A DNA stretch of 64,000 nt from Maritimibacter sp. REDSEA-S28_B5 (GCA_001626765.1 LUOO01000021.1:1-64000); one strand, 5' to 3'; positions 40,066 through 49,785 are shown, counted from the stretch's first letter. Notes: generated from the letters alone by a model not told the origin. Numbers and translations are program-made.

Positions 40066-40161
40066 ATTCAAACTCAACCGAGACTCGTCAACGGATATTC
40101 GTCGCTGCACAGCAGCGATTTCCCTCAAGATACTCGATTCGTTCGATTATTTCGACGGCGC

Positions 40162-41103
40162 TCAGGCCGTTAGCGCTAGCGCAGTATCTTCGTCCGTGAT
40201 CAGGCCGTTGATCAACTGGCCCACCATGGCACCGCGAATCGCCGCAACCTTGTCCGGTCCATTGGCGCTCGCGATGATCGGTGTGGCCGTGTTGACCTCG
40301 AGAGGTGCGGAACTGACCCGCTGGTTGATCACATCGTCCACGAGACGCCCCTCGGCGTCAAACACCCAGCCGACAATCTCGCCGACCGCGCCCTTTTCCA
40401 CCAGCCGCTCCTGATCGGCGCGCTCGATGAAGCCGTCCAGAAACAACGGCGCGTCGCGCGTGATCGACCCCACACCCACAAAGCGGACGTCGGTCTTTTC
40501 CGCCAGATCCCGCGCGGTCGCCAGCGTCTTTTGCCCCAGCACCGCCGCGCGTTCCTCGGGCGAAGCCGAGATGACCGGCATCGGCATGGGATAGGTCGAG
40601 GCGGTTACTTTGTCCGTGATTGTGAAGAGCACGTTATAATGCGCGGTCGAACCGTCGGGCGCGATGTTTCCGGTCAGCGACACCACGCGATGCTGGGCGC
40701 AGTCGATATGCGGCAGACATTCGATCGCCGCCCGCAGGGTCCGCCCGGTGCCCAGCCCGATGATCTGCGGCGCTGCTTCATCCAGCCAGCGTTCGATCCG
40801 CGCCCCGGTGGCGGTGGCGACGGCAAGGTTGCTGTCTGCCGGGGTGCCCAGCGACGGGACGACCTCGGCAAAGTCGATCCCATAGGTCCGGCGCAGCTCT
40901 TCGGCCAAGAACATGCAGCGCGAAATGGGGTGGTCGATGGACACCTTCACCAGCCCCGCCGCCTGGGCCTGGGACACGAGTCTTTGGGCCGACTGTCGAG
41001 AGATGCCCATGATCTGCGCGATCTCATCCTGCTTGCGCCCGCCCACATAAGCCAGCCAGGCCGCGCGCGCGGCATCGTCGAGTTTGCGGTCCATCGAGTT
41101 CAT
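40162..41103 (-). CDS. smoC: SorC/DeoR-family sugar-responsive regulator of the polyol locus
   Basis: The 313-residue protein has an N-terminal helix-turn-helix (about 22-45, KQDEIAQIMGISRQSAQRLV) and a C-terminal phosphosugar-binding domain of the SorC type (IGLGTGRTLRAAIECLP, FVGVGSITRDAPLFLDGF). It lies immediately upstream of smoE on the same strand, as in the Rhodobacter smo operon, and should switch the locus in response to a polyol or its phosphate. AGGGA before the ATG supports the start. Confidence 0.9.
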   Translation of the reverse strand: MNSMDRKLDDAARAAWLAYVGGRKQDEIAQIMGISRQSAQRLVSQAQAAGLVKVSIDHPISRCMFLAEELRRTYGIDFAEVVPSLGTPADSNLAVATATGARIERWLDEAAPQIIGLGTGRTLRAAIECLPHIDCAQHRVVSLTGNIAPDGSTAHYNVLFTITDKVTASTYPMPMPVISASPEERAAVLGQKTLATARDLAEKTDVRFVGVGSITRDAPLFLDGFIERADQERLVEKGAVGEIVGWVFDAEGRLVDDVINQRVSSAPLEVNTATPIIASANGPDKVAAIRGAMVGQLINGLITDEDTALALTA

Positions 41104-41176
41104 TTTGCGTCCCTGCCATCAGGCTCGCCCAAAGTCGCGGGAAATCCGCCGCTTTGCAAGTCGGGTTCGAACAAAA

Positions 41177-41200
41177 TGATATACGTCTATCAAAATTGAT
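41177..41200. promoter_or_regulatory. Overlapping inverted repeats between smoC and lacI-xylA
   Basis: TGATA (41177-41181) and TATCA (41188-41192) are separated by 6 nt, and ATCAA-AA-TTGAT (41189-41200) overlaps them. The divergent spacer is AT-rich here. It is a likely operator for the LacI regulator, the SorC regulator or both. Confidence 0.4.
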
Positions 41201-41247
41201 TTGACGGCGTCATGGACGCTCGCCATGGTCCGGCTCGGGAGGACCGC

Positions 41248-42309
41248 ATGGTCAATCGACAGCCGACATTGTCCGACGTGGCGCGCCACGCCGGGGTGAG
41301 CTATGCCACCGCCGACCGCGTCGTGAACCGGCGCGGCAATGTCGCGGCCAAGTCGCTGGCGCGGGTCGAGGCGTCGGTGGCCGCGCTGGGCTATGTCCGC
41401 AATGTAGCCGCAGCGAACCTGTCGCAAAGCCGCACTTATCGCTTCGTGATGGTTCTGCCAGAGGGCACCAATGCCTTTTTCGGACACATGCGAGACGTGA
41501 TCGAGGCCCAGCGCGAGCGTCTCCTGCCCGAACGGTTCGATCTGCAAGTCGTCACCAGCCCGGCCTTCGATCCCGCTTTGCTGTCCGAGACTTTGGCCGG
41601 ATTAGACCCTGATATGCTCGACGGTGTGGCCGTCGTGGCGATTGATGCATCCGAGGTGGTCGAGGCCGTCCAGCGCCTGCGCGGGGCGGGCGTTCCGGTG
41701 ATCACGCTCGTCTCGGACCTCGGACCCGATCACAGGGATGGCTACATCGGCATCGCCAACGACATCGCCGGGCGCACCGCCGCGCGGATGATCCGGCTTG
41801 CCCATCTGACCCGGCCCGCCGTGGTGCTGCCGATCCTTGGCGCACGGACGGCCCGCGACCATGGCGACCGGCTTGCCGGCCTGGCTGAAGTGCTGGGGGA
41901 TCACACCCTGCTCGACGTGATCGAAGGGCAGGACCGCCCCGATCTGGTCGAGACCAAGCTGTCGGACGCGCTGGACCGTCATCCCGAGATCACGGCGATC
42001 TATTCCATGGGCGCGGGCAACGCGGGCCTTATCCGTGCGCTGGACGGGCGGGAGACGCGCCCCATGGTCATCCTGCACGAGCTTGTGCCGCACAGCCGGA
42101 TTGCGCTGGAACAGGGTCTGATCGACGTCATCATCGACCAGCGCCCGGAGGAAGAAATCCGGCAGACCGTCGCCCGCCTGCGTGACCTTGCCGACCGGCG
42201 CCCGCCTGCGCCCGAACCCGCGATTTTGCCCACCATCTACGTCAAGGACAACCTGCCGCCGCCCCATGGCGCGGCATCAGACATGCCCCCTGAAGGAGAT
42301 CACCCATGA
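41248..42309 (+). CDS. LacI-family transcriptional regulator of xylose use
   Basis: The 353-residue protein has the LacI headpiece [20 protein letters not shown] (residues 6-25) followed by a periplasmic-binding-protein-like ligand domain. The start at 41248 follows GGGAGGA; an earlier in-frame ATG at 41212 lacks a ribosome site. The stop overlaps the xylA start by 4 nt (ATGA at 42306-42309), so regulator and enzyme are co-translated, pointing to xylose as effector. The gene is divergent from smoC. Confidence 0.9.
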   Translation: MVNRQPTLSDVARHAGVSYATADRVVNRRGNVAAKSLARVEASVAALGYVRNVAAANLSQSRTYRFVMVLPEGTNAFFGHMRDVIEAQRERLLPERFDLQVVTSPAFDPALLSETLAGLDPDMLDGVAVVAIDASEVVEAVQRLRGAGVPVITLVSDLGPDHRDGYIGIANDIAGRTAARMIRLAHLTRPAVVLPILGARTARDHGDRLAGLAEVLGDHTLLDVIEGQDRPDLVETKLSDALDRHPEITAIYSMGAGNAGLIRALDGRETRPMVILHELVPHSRIALEQGLIDVIIDQRPEEEIRQTVARLRDLADRRPPAPEPAILPTIYVKDNLPPPHGAASDMPPEGDHP

Positions 42310-43601
42310 ACGGATATTTCGACGGCATCGCGCCCCTGAAATTCGACCCTAACTCAAGCGAACTCGCGTTCCGGCACTACGACCCGGACGAGATCGTCCT
42401 TGGCAAGCGGATGGAGGATCACCTGCGCTTCGCCGTTGCCTATTGGCACAGCTTCGCGTGGGAAGGCGGCGATCCCTTCGGTGGCCGCACCTTCGACCGC
42501 CCCTGGTTTTCCGACTCGATGGAGGCCGCCAAGGCCAAGGCCGACGCCGCCTTTCAGCTCTTCGAAATCCTGAACGCGCCCTATTTCTGCTGGCACGATG
42601 CCGACATCCGGCCCGAAGGCGCGACGTTTGCCGAGAGCCGCAAGAATTTCGAGGCGATCATCGACCTCTTCGAGGAAAAGATGGCCACCTCACGCACCAA
42701 GCTGCTTTGGGGCACTGCCAACATGTTCTCGCACCGCCGCTTCATGTCCGGCGCCTCGACCAACCCGGACCCGGATGTTTATGCGTGGTCGGCGGCGACC
42801 GTGAAGCTCTGCCTCGACGCCACGCATCGTCTGGGCGGCGAAAACTACGTCCTCTGGGGCGGGCGCGAGGGCTACGAGACCCTGCTCAACACCGATATGG
42901 GGCAGGAGCTCGACCACATGGGCCGCTTCCTGTCGATGGTCGTCGACTACAAGCACAAGATCGGCTTCAAGGGCCAGATCCTCGTCGAACCGAAACCGCA
43001 GGAACCGTCAAAGCACCAGTATGATTATGACGTGGCGACGGTCTACGGGTTCCTCAAACGCTTCGGGCTGGAGAACGAGGTCAAGATGAACATCGAACAG
43101 GGCCACGCGATCCTCGCCGGCCACAGCTTCGAACATGAACTGGCATTGGCGCGGGAGCTGGGCATCCTCGGGTCCATCGACATGAACCGGAACGACTATC
43201 AATCCGGCTGGGACACCGACCAGTTTCCCAACAACGTGCCAGAAGTGGCGCTGGCCTATTACGAGATTCTCAAGGCAGGCGGTTTCACGCAGGGCGGCAC
43301 CAACTTCGACGCCAAGATCCGGCGTCAGTCGCTCGACCCCGTCGATCTGGTCGCGGCCCACGCGGGCGGTATGGACACCTGCGCCCGGGGCCTGAAAGCG
43401 GCGGCGAAAATGCTCGAGGACGGGGTGCTCGAGGACATGCGCAAGGAGCGTTATTCGGGCTGGCAGACGCCTGAGGCGCAGTCGATGCTGGGGGCTGACC
43501 TCGTCACCGTGGCCGCCCGGGTCGAAGCTGAAGGGATCAATCCCCAGCCGCGTTCGGGCCGTCAGGAAATCCTCGAAAACATCGTGAACCGCTACGTCTG
43601 A
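42306..43601 (+). CDS. xylA: Xylose isomerase
   Basis: The 431-residue metal-dependent TIM barrel converts D-xylose to D-xylulose. Active-site segments are [49 protein letters not shown] and [17 protein letters not shown], all as in long (class II) xylose isomerases. No xylulokinase gene follows. The FGGY kinase at 31371 could supply that activity, which would link this gene to the polyol locus. A strong terminator follows. Confidence 0.97.
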   Translation: MNGYFDGIAPLKFDPNSSELAFRHYDPDEIVLGKRMEDHLRFAVAYWHSFAWEGGDPFGGRTFDRPWFSDSMEAAKAKADAAFQLFEILNAPYFCWHDADIRPEGATFAESRKNFEAIIDLFEEKMATSRTKLLWGTANMFSHRRFMSGASTNPDPDVYAWSAATVKLCLDATHRLGGENYVLWGGREGYETLLNTDMGQELDHMGRFLSMVVDYKHKIGFKGQILVEPKPQEPSKHQYDYDVATVYGFLKRFGLENEVKMNIEQGHAILAGHSFEHELALARELGILGSIDMNRNDYQSGWDTDQFPNNVPEVALAYYEILKAGGFTQGGTNFDAKIRRQSLDPVDLVAAHAGGMDTCARGLKAAAKMLEDGVLEDMRKERYSGWQTPEAQSMLGADLVTVAARVEAEGINPQPRSGRQEILENIVNRYV

Positions 43602-43611
43602 CGTCAGGAAA

Positions 43612-43644
43612 CCGCCGGGGTCGTATCGTCCCCGGCGGGTTTTT
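43612..43644 (+). terminator. Rho-independent terminator of lacI-xylA
   Basis: A 9-bp perfect stem, CCGCCGGGG (43612-43620) with CCCCGGCGG (43630-43638) and a 9-nt loop, is followed by GTTTTT. It lies 10 nt after the xylA stop and reaches the end of the convergent decarboxylase gene. It may act on both strands. Confidence 0.9.
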
Positions 43645-45929
43645 CATTCCGCCACGCAATCCGCGAAATACCGGGTCACGCCGTCCTCGCCGGTTTCAAT
43701 GACGAGGCCATGGATATCCGTCTCGAAGCCGGGGCATTCCTTGGCGAACTGCCGGTTGAAGTTGAGGTATTCCACGATCTTGGTGTTGAACACCTCGCCG
43801 GGCACGAGCAGGGGAATCCCCGGCGGATAGGGTGTGACGAGGCTCGTCGTGATCCGCCCCTCCAATTCGTCCACCGGCACACGTTCCGTCTTGCGACGTG
43901 CGATGAAGGAAAACGCCTCGGAGGGCGTCATCGCGGGATGGTGGTCCGAGGTGTAGATCTCGGTCGTCAGCCGCGCCACGTCGTATTTGGCGTAAAGCGC
44001 ATGGACGTGCTGGCAGAGGTCATTGAGCCCCATCTTTTCATACCGCGGCTGCGCGGCGCAGAAATCCGGCATGACCCGCCAGAGCGGCTGGTTGCGGTCG
44101 TAGTCGTCCTTGAACTGCTGAAGCGCGGCAAGAAGCGTGTTCCAGCGGCCCTTGGTGATGCCGATGGTGAACATGATGAAGAACGAATAAAGCCCGGTTT
44201 TTTCGACCACCACGCCATGCTCGGCCAGGTATTTCGACACGATCGAGGCCGGAATCCCGGTTTCCTCGAACCGCCCGTCGATGTTGAGACCAGGCGTGAT
44301 GATCGTCGCCTTGATCGGGTCCAGCATGTTGAACCCGCGCGCCATGTCGCCAAAGCCGTGCCACGCATCCTCGCCGGTGGATTCCACACCTTCGCTGTCG
44401 GTCTTCTTGAGCTCCCAGTCCTTGGCGCGCCCGATCCCCTCTTCGGAGAGGTCATCCGGTCCCCAGACCTGAAACCACCAGTCGTTGCCGTATTCCTCGT
44501 CTACCTTGCGCATCGCCCGGCGGAAATCGAGCGCTTCGTCGAGGCTTTCTTCGACAAGCGCGGTGCCCCCCGGCGGCTCCATCATCGCAGCTGCAACATC
44601 GCAGGACGCGATGATCGAATACTGCGGGCTGGTCGAGGTGTGCATGAGATAGCTCTCGTTGAAGAGATGCCGGTCGAGCTTGGTCTCCTCGCTGTCCTGC
44701 ACAAGGACGTGCGAGGCCTGCGAAATCCCGGCGAGCAGCTTGTGCACCGATTGCGTCGCGTAGGTCACCGAATGCTTGGTCCGCCCGCGCTTGCGCCCCA
44801 TCGCGTGATAGGTGCCGTAGAACGGGTGGAACGCGGCGTGAGGCAGCCATGCCTCGTCGAAATGCAGGTTCTCGACATAGCCGTCGAGCATCTCCTTGAT
44901 GACCTCGGTGTTGTAGAGCACCCCGTCATAGGTCGACTGCGTCAGGGTCATCACGCGCGGCTTCACCGCCTCGGCGTCATAGCCTTCGAGCAGCGGATTC
45001 GCCCGGATCTTGGCCTTGATCGCCTCGGGCTCGAACTCGGACCGCTGGATCGGGCCGATGATGCCCCAGTGGTTGCGCGTGGGCTTGAGGAAAACCGGGA
45101 TCGCGCCGGTCATGATGATCGAATGTAGGATCGACTTGTGACAGTTGCGGTCCACCACGACCACGTCACCGGGGGCGACGGTGTGGTGCCAGACCATCTT
45201 GTTGGAGGTCGAGGTGCCGTTCGTCACAAAGAAACAGTGATCGGCGTTGAAGATCCGCGCCGCGTTCTTTTCCGATTCGCCGATGGCGCCGTTGTGGTCC
45301 AGAAGCTGGCCCAGCTCCTCGACCGCGTTGCAGACGTCCGCGCGCAGCATGTTTTCACCGTAGAACTGGTGATACATCTGCCCGATGGGGGATTTGAGGA
45401 ACGCGACGCCGCCGGAATGGCCCGGGCAATGCCACGAATAGGAGCCGTCCTCGGCATAATCGAGCAGCGCCTTGAAGAACGGCGGCTGGATATATTCGAG
45501 ATAGCTCTTGGCTTCGCGAATGATGTGCTTGGCTACGAAGTCCGGCGTATCCTCGAACATATGGATGAACCCGTGCAGCTCGCGCAGGATCGAGTTGGGC
45601 AGGTGGCGCGAGGTTTTCGTCTCGCCATGCAGGAAGATCGGCACATCGGCGTTCTTCCAGCGCACTTCCTCGATGAACGAGCGCAGGTTCTCGACCGCCG
45701 GGTCCATGTCGGGACCGGGGGTGAACTCCTCGTCGTCGATGGACAGGACGAAAGCCGAGGCACGGCTTTGCTGCTGCGCGAACTGGCTCAGGTCGCCATA
45801 GCTCGTCGCGCCGAGCACCTCGAACCCCTCAGCCTCGATGGCCGAAGCCAGGGCACGGATGCCGAGGCCCGAAGTGTTCTCGGAGCGGAAGTCCTCGTCA
45901 ATGATGACGATTGGAAAGCGGAATTTCAT
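43644..45929 (-). CDS. Orn/Lys/Arg decarboxylase, class I PLP-dependent with N-terminal receiver-like domain
   Basis: The 761-residue enzyme decarboxylates a basic amino acid (arginine, lysine or ornithine), feeding polyamine synthesis or acid tolerance. Residues 1-130 are the wing/receiver-like domain (starting MKFRFPIVIIDEDFRSENTS). The PLP domain has WHCPGHSGG, FVTNGTSTSNKMVWH, HFDEAW and TYATQSVHKLLAGISQ with the PLP lysine. The start at 45929 has GGGAGA upstream. Sequence alone does not settle the substrate. Confidence 0.9.
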   Translation of the reverse strand: MKFRFPIVIIDEDFRSENTSGLGIRALASAIEAEGFEVLGATSYGDLSQFAQQQSRASAFVLSIDDEEFTPGPDMDPAVENLRSFIEEVRWKNADVPIFLHGETKTSRHLPNSILRELHGFIHMFEDTPDFVAKHIIREAKSYLEYIQPPFFKALLDYAEDGSYSWHCPGHSGGVAFLKSPIGQMYHQFYGENMLRADVCNAVEELGQLLDHNGAIGESEKNAARIFNADHCFFVTNGTSTSNKMVWHHTVAPGDVVVVDRNCHKSILHSIIMTGAIPVFLKPTRNHWGIIGPIQRSEFEPEAIKAKIRANPLLEGYDAEAVKPRVMTLTQSTYDGVLYNTEVIKEMLDGYVENLHFDEAWLPHAAFHPFYGTYHAMGRKRGRTKHSVTYATQSVHKLLAGISQASHVLVQDSEETKLDRHLFNESYLMHTSTSPQYSIIASCDVAAAMMEPPGGTALVEESLDEALDFRRAMRKVDEEYGNDWWFQVWGPDDLSEEGIGRAKDWELKKTDSEGVESTGEDAWHGFGDMARGFNMLDPIKATIITPGLNIDGRFEETGIPASIVSKYLAEHGVVVEKTGLYSFFIMFTIGITKGRWNTLLAALQQFKDDYDRNQPLWRVMPDFCAAQPRYEKMGLNDLCQHVHALYAKYDVARLTTEIYTSDHHPAMTPSEAFSFIARRKTERVPVDELEGRITTSLVTPYPPGIPLLVPGEVFNTKIVEYLNFNRQFAKECPGFETDIHGLVIETGEDGVTRYFADCVAE

Positions 45930-46210
45930 GGCGTCTCCCGATGGGGCTTGGGTTCGCGGGCGTTGTCTGGCCTCGTTGTTTCGTTCCCTGCCGGTAAGGT
46001 CAAGAAACTCGATGCCCCCAAGTCTCGTTTTCACGGGATTGCGCGAGCTTCCGCCCGATGCAGCGGTTTCAGTTGGCGCGTTGCCTCGGACGGTCGCTTG
46101 CGGGCAGGTCCTCGGGCCACCGTGCTTCCGCTGTCATTGTCCGGCGGGCCCGGAATAGCTGCGACCTTTTGTCCTTTTCGTTGTCGTGGATGCAAGGGTA
46201 AGACACCGCC
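45930..46210. other. 281-nt intergenic region between divergent decarboxylase and copper genes
   Basis: No supported gene, repeat or RNA is seen here. It must hold the promoters of the decarboxylase gene (minus) and the copper-module genes (plus). I could not recognise a MerR/CueR-type dyad. Confidence 0.4.
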
Positions 46211-46564
46211 ATGGTTCGGACCCTCCTCTTCAAGGCCCAGATGCTGGTCGTCGTCGCGCTGCTCGCGGCCTCGAGCCTTGTATCCTCGGCCCAGATGGCA
46301 CCGGACCTCGACGAGACGGCACGGGCCGCGACGCTCGCCGTCATGGGGGCCACGCTCGCCGACCTCTGCGGCGACGACGGGGTCGCGCATGACCATGCCT
46401 GCCCGTTTTGCCACAAGCTCCCGACCGCGCCGTCCTGCGAGCATGTCGCCATGGTCACGCCTGCCGTGCTGCACGCGGACGTGCCCAAGGGCGACCATCT
46501 GATCCGTGGCCATCAGCACATCGCGGGCGCCTCGCAGCCCCGCGCACCCCCACAAGCCGTCTGA
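46211..46564 (+). CDS. Small exported Cys/His protein (DUF2946-like) of a copper module
   Basis: The 117-residue protein has a hydrophobic N-terminal signal (about 8-27) and a short mature region with DLCGDDGVAHDHACPFCHKLP and several further His residues. A CxxC pair amid histidines suggests a metal ligand set. It precedes a YcnI-PCuAC fusion and a Sco gene, so a role in copper handling is likely by context. It resembles DUF2946 proteins, but I am not certain of the family. Confidence 0.65.
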   Translation: MVRTLLFKAQMLVVVALLAASSLVSSAQMAPDLDETARAATLAVMGATLADLCGDDGVAHDHACPFCHKLPTAPSCEHVAMVTPAVLHADVPKGDHLIRGHQHIAGASQPRAPPQAV

Positions 46565-46640
46565 AACATCCTTTCAGACTGGCGCCAGTCCGGCGCGATC
46601 CTGCGGCACCTTTGCCGCGTGACCTCTTGTGGAGAACCAA

Positions 46641-47618
46641 ATGTCCAAATTCCTGAAAACCCTCGCGCCCGCGATCGGGCTAGCGATGACCGCGACCGTT
46701 GCCCAGGCGCATGTGACCATCGAACAGCAGAACGTGGCCGCTGGCAGCACGACCAAGCTCACCCTGCGGGTGCCGCATGGCTGTGACGGTTCGGCGACGC
46801 ACACCGTCACCGTGACCCTTCCCGAAGGGATCTATGCGGCAAAGCCCATGCCGAAACCCGGTTGGGAGCTTGCGACCACCATTGGCGCCTATGAAACACC
46901 CTTCGACAACCACGGGACCGAGATGACCGAGGGCGTGCGCGAGGTGACGTGGTCCGGTGGGCACCTCGAGGACGCATGGTATGACGAGTTCACCCTCCGT
47001 GCGTCGGTCGGCCCGAATGTCGCGCCGGGAACGCTTGTCGTGCCGGTGACGCAGATCTGCGACGAGGGCAGCATTGCATGGTCAGCCGCCGCGGGCGAAG
47101 AGGGCGAGCCAGCCCCGACGCTGGCCGTCGTTGCCTCTTCGGGAGGCGATCACGGCCACGGTCACACTCATGGCGCGGCGATGGAGGTGCCCGCCACGGA
47201 CGCCACGGTCACTCTGGGCGATCTGACCATCGAGGGCGCGTTTTCGCGCGCGACCCTGCCCAACGCGCCGGTCGCGGGCGGCTTCATGACCATCACCAAT
47301 GCAGGCGACAGCGACGACCGCCTGATCGGTGCAAGCTCTGCCGTCGCGGGCCGGATGGAGATCCACGAGATGGCCATGGACGGCGACGTGATGCGGATGC
47401 GTGAACTTGCCGACGGCCTCGTCCTCCCGGCAGGTGAAACGGTGACGCTGAAACCCGGTGGCTACCACGTCATGTTCATGGACCTCGCCCGGCCGCTCGT
47501 CGAGGGCGAGACGGTCGATGTGACCCTGACCTTCGAGAAGGCGGGCGATGTCACCCTGCCGCTCGCCATCGGCGCACCGAACGCCGAGGGCCACGGGAAT
47601 GGGCACGGGCAGCACTGA
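46641..47618 (+). CDS. Fused YcnI (DUF1775) and PCuAC copper-binding periplasmic protein
   Basis: The 325-residue protein has a signal peptide (1-22, VAQA) with the mature N-terminal His (HVTIEQQ) that YcnI domains use to bind copper. The YcnI domain (23-160) is followed by a His-rich linker (GGDHGHGHTHG) and a PCuAC domain (about 185-310) with the copper ligands in EIHEMAMDGDVMRM and GGYHVMFM. It ends GHGNGHGQH. It probably delivers copper to Sco and the cytochrome oxidase CuA site. The stop overlaps the Sco start (TGATG). Confidence 0.88.
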   Translation: MSKFLKTLAPAIGLAMTATVAQAHVTIEQQNVAAGSTTKLTLRVPHGCDGSATHTVTVTLPEGIYAAKPMPKPGWELATTIGAYETPFDNHGTEMTEGVREVTWSGGHLEDAWYDEFTLRASVGPNVAPGTLVVPVTQICDEGSIAWSAAAGEEGEPAPTLAVVASSGGDHGHGHTHGAAMEVPATDATVTLGDLTIEGAFSRATLPNAPVAGGFMTITNAGDSDDRLIGASSAVAGRMEIHEMAMDGDVMRMRELADGLVLPAGETVTLKPGGYHVMFMDLARPLVEGETVDVTLTFEKAGDVTLPLAIGAPNAEGHGNGHGQH

Positions 47619-48211
47619 TGCGGACGGCGAACATCATTCGCTGGGGTCTCACGGGGGCGGCGCTCGTCGCCCTCGTGGCCTGGAGCGCGATCACCTACGT
47701 CGTCCCCATGTTCGAGACGAATGTGTCCGACCGGATGGGCCATGGCGACTATGTCCTCGCGACGACTGACGGCGCGGCGTTCACCGAAGCGACGCTCAAG
47801 GGCGCGCCCTCGGCGGTCTTCTTCGGCTTCACCCATTGCCCCGAGGTTTGCCCGACAACCCTGGGCGATGTCTACGGCTGGAAAGAGGACCTGGCGGACA
47901 AGGGCGAAGACATCCGCGTCTTCTTCGTCACCGTCGACCCCGAGCGCGACACGCAAGATGTGCTGGGCGACTATGTCGGCTGGGTGCCGGGCGTGACCGG
48001 CGTGACCGGGGACCCCGCCGAGATCCAGAAAGCGATCAAGTCATTCTACGTCTATGCTGCGAAAGTCCCCCTCGAGGATGGGGGCTACACGATGGACCAT
48101 TCCGCGAGCGTGCTGCTCTTTGACAAGGATGGCGTCTATCAGGAGGCGATCTCCTACCGCGAGGACCCCGAGGTCGCACTGGCCAAGCTCAACAGGGTCA
48201 TCCGGCCCTGA
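47618..48211 (+). CDS. SCO1/SenC-family copper chaperone
   Basis: The 197-residue membrane-anchored thioredoxin-fold protein (TM about 10-29) has the copper-binding C74xxxC78 in GFTHCPEVCPTTLGD and the third ligand His in YTMDHSASVLLF. It inserts copper into, or reduces, the CuA centre of cytochrome c oxidase. It is last gene of the copper module, with its start overlapping the upstream stop codon, followed by an intrinsic terminator. Confidence 0.93.
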   Translation: MRTANIIRWGLTGAALVALVAWSAITYVVPMFETNVSDRMGHGDYVLATTDGAAFTEATLKGAPSAVFFGFTHCPEVCPTTLGDVYGWKEDLADKGEDIRVFFVTVDPERDTQDVLGDYVGWVPGVTGVTGDPAEIQKAIKSFYVYAAKVPLEDGGYTMDHSASVLLFDKDGVYQEAISYREDPEVALAKLNRVIRP

Positions 48212-48231
48212 CGGGACTCGTCAAGGAACGG

Positions 48232-48262
48232 GAAAGGGCGGTGCGAGACCGCCCTTTCCTTT
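48232..48262 (+). terminator. Rho-independent terminator after the Sco gene
   Basis: A 10-bp perfect stem AAAGGGCGGT / ACCGCCCTTT (48233-48242, 48248-48257) with a 5-nt loop ends in CCTTTG. It lies 21 nt after the Sco stop, between convergent genes, and may also stop the DUF3237 transcript. Confidence 0.8.
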
Positions 48263-48352
48263 GCTGAGTGGCGAATGCGCGCGGCGACGTGACGCCCGGA
48301 CCATGTGCCATCGAAGGCGCATGAACCGATGGGCTCCAATCCGCCTGACAGA

Positions 48353-48847
48353 TCAGCGCACCACCCAGTAGTGGAACATCGTGTGATCCGGGTCGTCGTG
48401 GCGCTGACCGGTGCCCACGACCACATGCCGCGCGAGCCAGTCGTGCGGCCCGGTGGGGCAGTCGAAATAGGGCGTCAGGCGGAAGTAGGAAGGGACATCC
48501 TTGCTCCACAACGGGTTCTTGGGATCGGTCACCTCGCCATCGGTGCGATAGAGATAGCCAAGGTTGTTGAGGTAGATGAGCGTGCCGTCGTCGGCTTCGA
48601 GCATGTAGTGCGCGTTGAGCTGCCCGTTCTGTGCCCAATCAGCCCCCGACAGCGGCACGACCTTGCCGTTCAGCAGCGGTCCCTCGACCACCCCGCCGAA
48701 GGGCTGGACAAAGGCACGACGCCCTTTGGGTCCGGTAAAGAAGTGCCGGTCCTTGAACAGGATCTTGATGCGGAAGGCGAACTCCAGCTTCAGCTCGGGC
48801 ACCTCCAGCGGTGGCATGGAAAGGTCAAGGTCGTTGTCGTCAAACAT
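48353..48847 (-). CDS. DUF3237 family protein
   Basis: The 164-residue protein matches DUF3237, a beta-barrel family of unknown activity often found among aromatic-degradation genes. Recognisable parts are FVQPFGGVVEGPLLNGKVVPLSGADW-like strands (about 45-75) and YFRLTPYFDCPTGPHDWL. The start at 48847 has GGGAGGAAA upstream. It lies 41 nt behind the PcaD-like hydrolase gene and is probably co-transcribed with it. Confidence 0.85.
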   Translation of the reverse strand: MFDDNDLDLSMPPLEVPELKLEFAFRIKILFKDRHFFTGPKGRRAFVQPFGGVVEGPLLNGKVVPLSGADWAQNGQLNAHYMLEADDGTLIYLNNLGYLYRTDGEVTDPKNPLWSKDVPSYFRLTPYFDCPTGPHDWLARHVVVGTGQRHDDPDHTMFHYWVVR

Positions 48848-48888
48848 TGTGTTTCCTCCCTGGAATGACGTGGAACTTCGGTGGCGCG

Positions 48889-49674
48889 TCAGGCGCCGGT
48901 GGTCAGGAACTGGCGCAAGGCGGCGTTGAATGCCTCGGGCCGTTCGATATTGGACAGATGCGCGGCGTCCGGCAGCGTGACGAGATGCGCGTCGGGGATC
49001 GCCTCGGCCATCGACTGCGCCACGGCGGCGGGCACCGCTTGATCCAGCGCGCCCTGAAGGATCAGGGTCTCGTTGCGGATCGAGGCCAGCGCGCCGCGCA
49101 TATCGCTGTCGCGCAGCAGGGTGCAGCAAGCGACATAGCCCTTGACCGGCGTCTCGGTGAACATGGTCACAAGTCGGGCGTAGTCGTCGGGCCGGTCATC
49201 GGCAAAACCGTCTGGCAACCAGCGGGCAAGCGTCGGGGGCGCGATATTCGCCAGCCCCTCGGCCTTGGCCTGTGCGATGCGGCCGTTCCACATGTTGACA
49301 AGCGGGATGTGCGGCGTGGTATGGGCCAGCACCAGCCGCCCCAACCGGTCTCCATGCGCGGCCCCCAGTTCCATGCCCACCAGCCCGCCCAAGGACAGGC
49401 CGACATAGTCGGCGGTCTCGACCTCGAGCGCATCCAGAATGTCGATTACATCCAGCGCAGTGCGGGGCAGGGTCGCCGTCGCGCTGCGTTCGGTGGACCC
49501 ACCGGTCCCGGCATGGTCAAAGCGGATCACGCGGCGATCGGGAAAGCTGGCGGCCTGCGCCTCCCAAAACCGCTGATCGGTGCCCAGCGGGTTTGCAAAG
49601 ACCAGCGCCGGGGCGGTGTCGTCGCCGGTTACTGTGACGGAGAGCGTTACGCCATCGGTGGTTTCGACCTGCAT
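48889..49674 (-). CDS. PcaD-like alpha/beta hydrolase (3-oxoadipate enol-lactonase family)
   Basis: The 261-residue hydrolase has the PcaD-type pattern LVFANPLGTDQRFWEAQ, the nucleophile elbow GLSLGGLVGM (Ser94), the acid region ILQGALDQAVP and the His in DAAHLSNIERPEAF. PcaD opens an enol-lactone in the beta-ketoadipate pathway; here no pcaB or pcaC neighbours exist, so the lactone or ester substrate may differ. It is divergent from the LysR gene across a 111-nt control region carrying the repeated element at 49725. Confidence 0.85.
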   Translation of the reverse strand: MQVETTDGVTLSVTVTGDDTAPALVFANPLGTDQRFWEAQAASFPDRRVIRFDHAGTGGSTERSATATLPRTALDVIDILDALEVETADYVGLSLGGLVGMELGAAHGDRLGRLVLAHTTPHIPLVNMWNGRIAQAKAEGLANIAPPTLARWLPDGFADDRPDDYARLVTMFTETPVKGYVACCTLLRDSDMRGALASIRNETLILQGALDQAVPAAVAQSMAEAIPDAHLVTLPDAAHLSNIERPEAFNAALRQFLTTGA

Positions 49675-49724
49675 TGATATCAGCCTTGGTTATCACTCCC
49701 CGGAGAATTGTCTCCCGGGCGATT

Positions 49725-49763
49725 GCGAGCAACGCAGTTTGTGGCTATCAGGGATATAAGCGA
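49725..49763 (+). promoter_or_regulatory. Shared regulatory element, copy 1
   Basis: GCGAGCAACGCAGTT (49725-49739) is identical to 52230-52244, and the next 24 nt (GGCTATCAGGGATATAAGCG core) are also similar. It lies in the divergent pcaD-like/lysR spacer, 23 nt before the lysR start. GTTATCACT (49689-49697) in the same spacer recurs at 52272-52280. A LysR or promoter site shared by two transcription units is the simplest reading. Confidence 0.6.
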
Positions 49764-49785
49764 AATATGATGTTAGGGAGGCATC

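Noticed and set aside
43710..46502. Long plus-strand frames opposite the Orn/Lys/Arg decarboxylase
   Set aside because: Antisense to a gene with complete PLP-enzyme motifs; no domain match.
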